From assembly GCA_964492365.1 (NCBI GenBank), contig CAZBKA010000007.1, positions 1 to 38,691 on the forward strand: 38,691 bases of DNA. The letters run 5' to 3'. Of the stretch, positions 33,224 through 38,691 are shown piece after piece. The first letter of the stretch is position 1. Every line of letters starts with the position of its first letter. The DNA is from JAGLTN01 sp035403325. Its GTDB lineage: Bacteria; Planctomycetota; Phycisphaerae; Sedimentisphaerales; Anaerobacaceae. A program made the translations under genes and the position numbers. The notes beneath the pieces were generated by a model. That model had not been told where the DNA came from, did not search any database, and worked only from the letters and a program-made list of their open reading frames with translations.

Positions 33224-33604
33224 CAGTTTATAGGACTTGGAGTTTTTGCCTGAGCAGATTTCCTGGTCCTGCGACAGTAACCTAAAAAAAAAGATGCAAT
33301 ATATCATTACGATATACAAATCATTTTACATCGAAGTTAGAAATATCAATTCGAGTTGTTTTTAAAAAATAGTTGTTTTCTATATTGTCAATTGACACAG
33401 GTGCTACCTTTTTTGCCGATTGTATCGATTCTGTTGATAATGGCAATTATTTCTCCGGCAGATTGTTTTAACAATCTTGATTTCTAAACGTCTGATAACC
33501 ACAAGTTTATTTTCGTGGTTTCATTAGTAGTTAAGACAGACCCTTAAGATGTCGAGAAATGAAAAGCAAATGTTCTTTACTATGGATTTTGTGGAAATGA
33601 TGTA
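33224..33604. other. Intergenic region between GspK-like and GspH-like genes
   Basis: The 381-bp spacer has no gene that I accept. It holds a perfect 12-bp palindrome TGTCAATTGACA (33386-33397), then GTGCTACCTTTT (33401-33412), close to a motif upstream of the gspG-like gene. It also contains dyads AGATTGTT/AACAATCT (33460-33477) and AACCAC/GTGGTT. A -35-like TTGACA is present but no good -10 box follows. A separate promoter for the gspH-pilM-pilN-pilO unit is probable. Confidence 0.4.
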
Positions 33605-34144
33605 ATGGAAATAAACAGCAAGGACAATCTGGTGCCAAGCATGGGTTTATGCGGCAGAGCTTCAAAGGATGTCAAACCCAATGGTTTTACGCTTATAGAG
33701 ATGATTGTTGTGATAGTAATACTCTCAATAGCAGCGGCAATGGTTGTACCAATGATGAGCTCAGCTGACGATGTTCAGCTTCGCAGCGGTGCTAATAAAC
33801 TCGCCGCTGACCTGGAATATGCCAAAAGTATGGCTATCAGCAGGGGACAGCAGTACACGGTTGTGTTTGATGAAGCAGCAGAAAGTTATCAGATTGAGGA
33901 TAGTTCAGGTGCAATAATAGACCATCCAATCAGAAAAGGTTCAGCTTATAAAGAGCAGTTCGGAGGTACGAGCGGGTTAAAAAAAGTTGGGATATCCGAT
34001 GCTGATTTTAATGATACCGATATGGTTACATTTGATTCTATCGGGTCGCCTGATAATGGCGGTACGGTAACTCTTATTGCAGGTGGTCGTACGATAAATG
34101 TTAATGTCGAAGCAGTTACAGGTTATATTTCTATTTCAAATTGA
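33605..34144 (+). CDS. GspH-like minor pseudopilin
   Basis: This 179-residue prepilin-like protein has an unusually long leader (27 residues to G27), then FTLIEMIVVIVILSIAAAMVVPMM with E32 at +5. The helix continues into LRSGANKLAADLEYAKSMAISRGQQYTVVF, the characteristic GspH/FimT core. C-terminal beta strands follow. The long leader could be shortened by starting at M13, but GGAA near the first ATG supports it. It is the first gene of a second block, 17 bp before the PilM-like gene. Confidence 0.8.
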   Translation: MEINSKDNLVPSMGLCGRASKDVKPNGFTLIEMIVVIVILSIAAAMVVPMMSSADDVQLRSGANKLAADLEYAKSMAISRGQQYTVVFDEAAESYQIEDSSGAIIDHPIRKGSAYKEQFGGTSGLKKVGISDADFNDTDMVTFDSIGSPDNGGTVTLIAGGRTINVNVEAVTGYISISN

Positions 34145-34161
34145 TGGTGGATAGGTTTTTG

Positions 34162-35289
34162 ATGATGAGTTTTAAACTGAAAAATAAATGTTACAGACCC
34201 ATAGGATTAGACATTGGTCATGATTCTGTGAAAATGATACAGTTTATGATCCACGAAGACTATGTAAGTATTGCTGCTGCTTCTAAGGTTGCAATTGATA
34301 AGGATTTGTGCGATGACAGTTCAAAATATCAGCAATTCGTGGTCTCATCGATTGATAAGATGCTCGGCAGTGGTAATTTCAAAGGTAAAAATGTCGTTTC
34401 GTGTCTGTCCGGTGATGAAGTGAAGATGACATCTTTGCGTTTGGACGAAACGGAAAAACTTCAGGCTGATACAATACTCAAAAAAGAAATGGCGGATCGT
34501 TTCGAATTTAACCTGGACGAAGATCAGATCAGCTACCTCGATGCCGGTTGTGTCAAGCATGGCGATGAGGTTAAAAACGAATATTTAATGTTTGCAGCTT
34601 ACAATGAGGTAATTAAAAAACATATTAATATGCTGGAGTCGTGTTCGCTAAGACCAGTATCGATAGATATCGCTCCTTGTGCATTGTTCAGAAGTTTTGG
34701 GCGGTCGCTTCGCAGGACTGAGGATTTCGAGCGAACATACGTTTTTGTTGATGTAGGCAGTAAGTTTACTACGGTTGTCTTTGGCAGACGTGGTCAGATA
34801 AACTTTGTAAAACAGATTCCGGTTGGTTCTGAAAGATTAAATCAGCAGATAGTTTCTAAGCTTAATGTAAGTTTGGCAGAGGCGGAGATATTGCGAGGCA
34901 GGCTTCAAAAGGAAAAACGTCTCGGAGACGACAGTCAGATAGAAAACAGACTCGAAGCTTCAACCAGACAGGTATTAATTGATGCTATAAGTTCTGTGGC
35001 TGAACAACTGGCCACGGAAGTGTCACTTTGCTTTAAGTATTATACGGTTACATTCCGCGGCAAGAGAATCGAGAATGTTATTGTTACAGGTGGTGGAGCG
35101 TATGAAAGCATTTTAATTGCCTCATTTAAGCGTCACCTTGCGGTTGATATAGAAATCGCAAGGCCTTTAAAGGGTTTTGAAATGCTGAATGGTGTTTTGA
35201 GTGATGAGGGGACAAAATCATGCAGCGAATGGGCAGTGGCGGTAGGTCTGGGTATGAAGGGTTACGATTTATCTAAGTGTAAGAATTAG
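34162..35289 (+). CDS. pilM: PilM-like actin-fold assembly ATPase
   Basis: This cytoplasmic actin-like protein of about 375 residues has the PilM/FtsA fold: IGLDIGHDSVKMIQF (phosphate 1), an internal YVFVDVGSKFTTVVFGRRG (phosphate 2) and NVIVTGGGAYESIL (adenosine motif). PilM binds the cytoplasmic N-terminus of PilN and is part of the inner-membrane alignment complex. I chose ATG 34162 because GGATAGG precedes it; the upstream ATG at 34144 and TTG 34141 have no ribosome site. Its cluster of pseudopilins plus PilM/N/O is unusual for classical type II secretion, which uses GspL/GspM. Confidence 0.88.
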   Translation: MMSFKLKNKCYRPIGLDIGHDSVKMIQFMIHEDYVSIAAASKVAIDKDLCDDSSKYQQFVVSSIDKMLGSGNFKGKNVVSCLSGDEVKMTSLRLDETEKLQADTILKKEMADRFEFNLDEDQISYLDAGCVKHGDEVKNEYLMFAAYNEVIKKHINMLESCSLRPVSIDIAPCALFRSFGRSLRRTEDFERTYVFVDVGSKFTTVVFGRRGQINFVKQIPVGSERLNQQIVSKLNVSLAEAEILRGRLQKEKRLGDDSQIENRLEASTRQVLIDAISSVAEQLATEVSLCFKYYTVTFRGKRIENVIVTGGGAYESILIASFKRHLAVDIEIARPLKGFEMLNGVLSDEGTKSCSEWAVAVGLGMKGYDLSKCKN

Positions 35290-35294
35290 CGATT

Positions 35295-36005
35295 ATGAAA
35301 GAAATAGATTTTTTACCATCATGGTATAAAGAAAATATGAAGCGTCAGGTAAGCAGACGCACTCAGTGTATTCTTCTCGTCGCTATTTTTGTATTAATTA
35401 TGATCTGGAATTTTGCAACAGTCAGTTCTGTTTCGACGGCCAATGCGGAAGTTCAGTCATTGGAAGATCGGTTACAGGATGCAAAAAAAATATCGGAGCA
35501 ATACTCCGGGCTGCAGCAGGAAATCAACCAGCTAAAGTTCAAGGTGAATATCGTTGAGAGGATTGATTCTCATATTGATATTGCTGCTACGCTGGCTGAG
35601 ATAAGTTATTTGATGAGTGACAGGATCGTATTGGACAAGATTATATTAAAATCCGAGGACATCAGTGACAAATTATCAAAAGGTAATGCTATAAGATCAG
35701 CAAGTAATCCTTTAAAGGCCAAAATGGAAGGAATGCCTGTTAAAAGCAAATTTAAAATGATTATAAGCGGCGTTGCCTGCGATGCAATCAATGTTGCGGA
35801 GTTGATAGTTAAGCTTGAGAATTCGCCATATTTCAGTCAGGTGATACCGTCTTACTCAAGAAATAAGCAGATAACAGATAAAGCTGCAAATTCGGCAAAG
35901 CAATATCAGGTAAGTGAATTTGAGATCAGTTGCTATCTGGATAATTATGAGGAAAAAAACAGTCAGAATCCATTAAAAATAGATTCTGGGCAAGGAAATT
36001 TGTAA
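35295..36005 (+). CDS. pilN: PilN-like inner-membrane assembly protein
   Basis: This 236-residue bitopic protein begins with MKEIDFLPSWYKEN, matching the conserved PilN N-terminus (INxLPxxYxE) that binds PilM. One membrane segment (ILLVAIFVLIMIWNFATV) follows, then a coiled coil (AEVQSLEDRLQDAKKISEQY) and a periplasmic ferredoxin-like domain. It lies 5 bp after the PilM stop and overlaps the next gene by one base. The extra C-terminal tail is rich in Asn, Lys and Gln. Confidence 0.85.
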   Translation: MKEIDFLPSWYKENMKRQVSRRTQCILLVAIFVLIMIWNFATVSSVSTANAEVQSLEDRLQDAKKISEQYSGLQQEINQLKFKVNIVERIDSHIDIAATLAEISYLMSDRIVLDKIILKSEDISDKLSKGNAIRSASNPLKAKMEGMPVKSKFKMIISGVACDAINVAELIVKLENSPYFSQVIPSYSRNKQITDKAANSAKQYQVSEFEISCYLDNYEEKNSQNPLKIDSGQGNL

Positions 36006-36547
36006 TGAATTATTTACGTGAAAGACAACAGTTAGTGATAATTACAACCGCGATTTTGTTCGTCTGCGGCTTTGTGTTTTTACGTTATTTGCCCTTAAAT
36101 AAAAAAATAGTACAGATACGAAAGATGCATCAAGAGCAATTATCATTTATTAAAAAGGCGGCTGAGGAGAAAGCAAAAATTGCTGCTCTGCAAGAGGAAA
36201 GAGATTCTGTTTTATATCAGCTCAAAGATTATGACCGGAATATTCCTGTTGGCAGGGACCTCGGGGGCTTTTTGCAGGAAATTGCGGATATGATGAATGC
36301 TGCAGAAGTTGTGGAACAGCTTGTCGAACCAGGTCAGGAAATAAAAGGTGAAAAGCTGCTCTGTATTCCTGTTAATATGCAGTGTAAGGGGCGATTTGAG
36401 CAGATATTTTCGTTTTATCAGTCGTTGAAGAATATTGGCAGACAAATTCATATTGAAGATGTGATGCTGACCAATATTGGCGGTTATGACGGTTTGGTGC
36501 AAATGCAAACCAGGGCAGTTGTTTATTACAGAGGTCAACCTGGTTAA
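36005..36547 (+). CDS. pilO: PilO-like inner-membrane assembly protein
   Basis: This 180-residue bitopic protein has one membrane segment (LVIITTAILFVCGFVFLRYL), a coiled coil (about 35-75) and a periplasmic domain with GGFLQEIADMMNAAEVVEQ and PVNMQCKGRFEQIFSFYQSLKNIGRQIHIEDV, matching PilO architecture. PilN and PilO form heterodimers in the periplasm. The ATG overlaps the PilN stop (TAATG). Confidence 0.85.
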   Translation: MNYLRERQQLVIITTAILFVCGFVFLRYLPLNKKIVQIRKMHQEQLSFIKKAAEEKAKIAALQEERDSVLYQLKDYDRNIPVGRDLGGFLQEIADMMNAAEVVEQLVEPGQEIKGEKLLCIPVNMQCKGRFEQIFSFYQSLKNIGRQIHIEDVMLTNIGGYDGLVQMQTRAVVYYRGQPG

Positions 36548-36556
36548 GGATAAAAA

Positions 36557-37162
36557 ATGAAACTCGATTCACAAAATAAAAATAATACCAACAACATAAT
36601 TAACCACTTGATGGCAGAAAAGAAGAAAGTGGTTATGGTTTTAGGGCTTGTTGTCCTGATGACCATTATGTGGATTAGGGTGCTTGGTAAAGGTGGTCCT
36701 GATTCGGCGAATGCATCTGTAAGTATGCCGGTTGCCAAAGCAGAAAAGCCTGAAAATACAGGGAATGATGTGTCATTTGTAAAGTTGCCTGTTATAGCTG
36801 GTAGAAATGATATTTTGACAAAAAATGTTTTTGAAGTGAAAAACTGGCAGAGTTTTATGTCGGGTTCAAATTCTGATCTGAATCAGGTAAATAAAAATGA
36901 AAAGACATTAGATGAGATTGAAAACAGTAATGTCGAAATGGTGTCTAAAAATCTTATATTGGATGCTATCGAACTTGGTAATAATCCTAAAGCTTTTATT
37001 AATGGGCAGCTCTTGTCGGTGGGAGATAAATTTTCTTTACGCATAGGCGAGAATATTTTTGAGTGCCGGATAAAAGAAGTGGCAGAGAATCTTGTGGTAG
37101 TAAATTTTAACAGCACTGATATTTCATTGAGACTAACACAGAAAGCAGGATTTGAAAATTGA
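36557..37162 (+). CDS. PilP/GspC-like linker protein
   Basis: This 201-residue protein has one membrane segment (VVMVLGLVVLMTIMWIRVL, about 26-45), a low-complexity linker and a C-terminal domain (about 135-197: LILDAIELGNNPKAFINGQLL...ENLVVVNFNSTDISLRL) similar to GspC HR and PilP domains. Such proteins connect the inner-membrane complex to the secretin. It is not a lipoprotein, unlike typical PilP, so GspC-like anchoring fits better. AAGGA precedes the ATG. Exact orthology is uncertain. Confidence 0.65.
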   Translation: MKLDSQNKNNTNNIINHLMAEKKKVVMVLGLVVLMTIMWIRVLGKGGPDSANASVSMPVAKAEKPENTGNDVSFVKLPVIAGRNDILTKNVFEVKNWQSFMSGSNSDLNQVNKNEKTLDEIENSNVEMVSKNLILDAIELGNNPKAFINGQLLSVGDKFSLRIGENIFECRIKEVAENLVVVNFNSTDISLRLTQKAGFEN

Positions 37163-37188
37163 GAACAAATGTGCATTAGGTGATTAAA

Positions 37189-38691
37189 GTGAAAAAAGTG
37201 TTATATAAAGAAAGTGTGGTTAGTATGTTAGTAAATAGAAAATCAAATAATGTAAAAAAACTGATCGTGTGGTCATTTGTAATGATTATTATGGTGGCTA
37301 TAGCATTTGGTGAAGGGGACAAAACCCCATTGCAGGCAGTTCTTGGAAACGAAGGTGTTGAACCTAATACAACAGAAGCTTTTAAAGGTGTTGAACCTAA
37401 TGCACCAGAGGCTTTCGCAGGTGGCGATCAGCTAAGCAGCGTTGAAGAAGTTGCTCCGCCGATACAAGAAAAATCGTCGAATGTTGAGCTTGTTGTTGAA
37501 GATGAGGTTGATCTTCTGCCAGGAGGTGATATTCAGTCTCTTAACTTTAAAAAAGATATGGGTATCAGGGATGCACTTAGATTTCTGGCAATCAAATATC
37601 AGAAGAATATTGTTCCTACACCTAAAGTAGATGGTCAATTGGCTTTTAACAGCCTGTATAATGTTTCATTTAATGAGGCGATGGAGGCTATACTCGGGAC
37701 AAGCTTCAGATATGAGCAGAGCGGCAATCTGATAAAAGTTTACACTGCTGATGAGTATACTAAGGTTAAAACCAATAAGGAGCGGATGGTGCATGAGGTT
37801 TTCACTTTATCTTATATCAGTGCAGCTGAGGCTTTGAAGCTTATTACACCAGTGCTTAGCGGTTCGGGCATAGTTAATGCCAGCAGTGAATCTGAAACTG
37901 GTGTGCCCACAGGTGAATCAATATCATCAGACTCCGGTGGCGGAGATACTATGGCTGCTAAGGATATCATTGTTGTATATGATTATCCTGAGAATGTAAA
38001 AAAAGTTGCAGAGGTTCTAAAAAATCTCGATGAAAGACCTAAGCAGGTGCTTATTGAAGCAACCATCCTTAGTGCAAAATTAACAGAGGGAATGGACTTT
38101 GGTATTGATTTCAATATGTTAAAAGGAGTTGCTTTGACTGGTGGTGTATCACAGGTTGCAGGTGGTGTTGTCGGTAATCCAATTGAAACAGCAGGTTTTG
38201 CTACAGCAGGTACTTCCGGATTAAGGGTAGGTATCAGTGCAGGTGATATTGCAGGTTTTTTGACAGCTTTGGAAACCGTAACAGATACTACTATTTTGGC
38301 TAATCCAAAAATCATGGCTGTGAACAAACAACTTGGTCAGGTTTATATTGGTACAAAACTTGGATACAAGGCACAAACAAGCCAGACGGACGGAGGAAGC
38401 ACAACATCAGAAGTTAAATTTCTTGATACCGGTACAAAACTTTCATTCAGACCTTACATAGGTGATGACGGCTATATCAGAATGGATATTCATCCTAAGG
38501 ACAGTTCAGGAAGTTTAAATGCTGATAAAGTTCCGGATGAGACATCAACCGAGCTTGCAACCAATATTATTGTTAAAGATGGAGAAACGATAGTAATTGG
38601 TGGTTTATTCAGAGATAAAATGGTTTCTGGCAAAACCCAGGTTCCTGTTCTCGGTGATATACCTTTTCTTGGTGAAGCATTCAAGAAAACA
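37189..38691 (+). CDS. Type II/IV pilus secretin, partial (3' end beyond window)
   Basis: This outer-membrane secretin runs without a stop to the last base; 501 codons are visible. A membrane-type signal segment (LIVWSFVMIIMVAIAFG) leads. A Glu/Pro-rich linker with a 33-bp duplication follows, then an STN/N0-like domain (DMGIRDALRFLAIKYQKNIV), an N1-like domain (HEVFTLSYISAAEALKLITPVLS), and the secretin core with VLIEATILSAKLTEGMDFGIDF and, at the edge, VPVLGDIPFLGEAF. It forms the gated outer-membrane pore. I chose GTG 37189 because AGGTGAT lies just upstream; ATG 37225 is the alternative. It completes the PilM-N-O-P-Q order, though it could equally be called GspD. Confidence 0.85.
   Translation, partial: MKKVLYKESVVSMLVNRKSNNVKKLIVWSFVMIIMVAIAFGEGDKTPLQAVLGNEGVEPNTTEAFKGVEPNAPEAFAGGDQLSSVEEVAPPIQEKSSNVELVVEDEVDLLPGGDIQSLNFKKDMGIRDALRFLAIKYQKNIVPTPKVDGQLAFNSLYNVSFNEAMEAILGTSFRYEQSGNLIKVYTADEYTKVKTNKERMVHEVFTLSYISAAEALKLITPVLSGSGIVNASSESETGVPTGESISSDSGGGDTMAAKDIIVVYDYPENVKKVAEVLKNLDERPKQVLIEATILSAKLTEGMDFGIDFNMLKGVALTGGVSQVAGGVVGNPIETAGFATAGTSGLRVGISAGDIAGFLTALETVTDTTILANPKIMAVNKQLGQVYIGTKLGYKAQTSQTDGGSTTSEVKFLDTGTKLSFRPYIGDDGYIRMDIHPKDSSGSLNADKVPDETSTELATNIIVKDGETIVIGGLFRDKMVSGKTQVPVLGDIPFLGEAFKKT
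37354..37419 (+). repeat. 33-bp tandem repeat (2 copies) in secretin N-terminus
   Basis: Two adjacent 33-bp units begin at 37354 and 37387, both encoding GVEPNxxEAFxG. The second differs at a few bases. The reading frame is kept, so the repeat lengthens an acidic periplasmic linker before the N0 domain. Confidence 0.8.

Noticed and set aside
33559..33600. 13-codon ORF (MKSKCSLLWILWK) just before the gspH-like gene
   Set aside because: No clear Shine-Dalgarno sequence and too short to distinguish from chance.
1..38691. CRISPR arrays, tRNA/rRNA genes, insertion sequences
   Set aside because: No regularly spaced repeats, no cloverleaf or rRNA sequence recognised, and no transposase motifs in any frame.

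Overview
The window is typical single-chromosome bacterial DNA: dense genes, short gaps, moderate GC and T-rich intergenic spacers. It most resembles a Planctomycetota member of class Phycisphaerae (Sedimentisphaerales-like). Three things suggest this: a C-terminal dockerin-like stretch (GDANKDCRVDFTDFALMTSN) of the kind common in that group, type II-secretion-like pseudopilin genes joined to a PilM-PilN-PilO type platform, and a secreted polysaccharide-degradation repertoire. The taxonomic call is inference. No rRNA, tRNA, CRISPR array or insertion sequence was found.

Left part (1-4.3 kb): a minus-strand pair (membrane-anchored unknown, then thioredoxin reductase), a plus-strand YcgR-like PilZ protein, and minus-strand pssA (phosphatidylserine synthase).

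Centre (4.4-26.5 kb): an accessory, carbohydrate-centred region. It holds a secreted two-domain esterase (SGNH plus alpha/beta hydrolase), the DNA polymerase IV gene dinB on the opposite strand, three secreted NPCBM-GH36 alpha-galactosidase-like enzymes (two of them recent tandem duplicates), and two leaderless GH2 beta-mannosidase-like enzymes. An Fe-S aldo/keto reductase shares a 32-bp upstream element with the second mannosidase. Together these genes suggest breakdown of acetylated galactomannan or galactoglucomannan: outside the cytoplasm, removal of acetyl and galactosyl side groups; inside, hydrolysis of manno-oligosaccharides. Housekeeping genes are scattered among them: psd, a MEMO1-family protein, purE, a YfcE-like phosphoesterase and a HAF-repeat dockerin protein. 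psd and pssA catalyse successive steps and lie in the same orientation, but the esterase/dinB/GH36 block separates them.

Right part (26.5-38.7 kb): a small PilZ protein, then the argH-thiL-tsaE operon behind a near-consensus sigma70 promoter. After it comes a pseudopilus/secretin assembly locus: a GspG-like major pseudopilin with its own strong terminator, GspI-, GspJ- and GspK-like proteins, a GspH-like pseudopilin, PilM-, PilN-, PilO- and PilP/GspC-like proteins, and a secretin that runs off the right edge. The ATPase, inner-membrane platform protein and prepilin peptidase are not in the window.

Most notable for follow-up: the split psd/pssA pair around a CAZyme block; a 100-bp perfectly identical patch between the tandem GH36 copies; the shared 32-bp element upstream of a mannosidase and an oxidoreductase; a promoter-overlapping dyad before the esterase; mutually exclusive G/C-rich hairpins before pssA; and a 25-codon leader ORF followed by a hairpin before the major pseudopilin.
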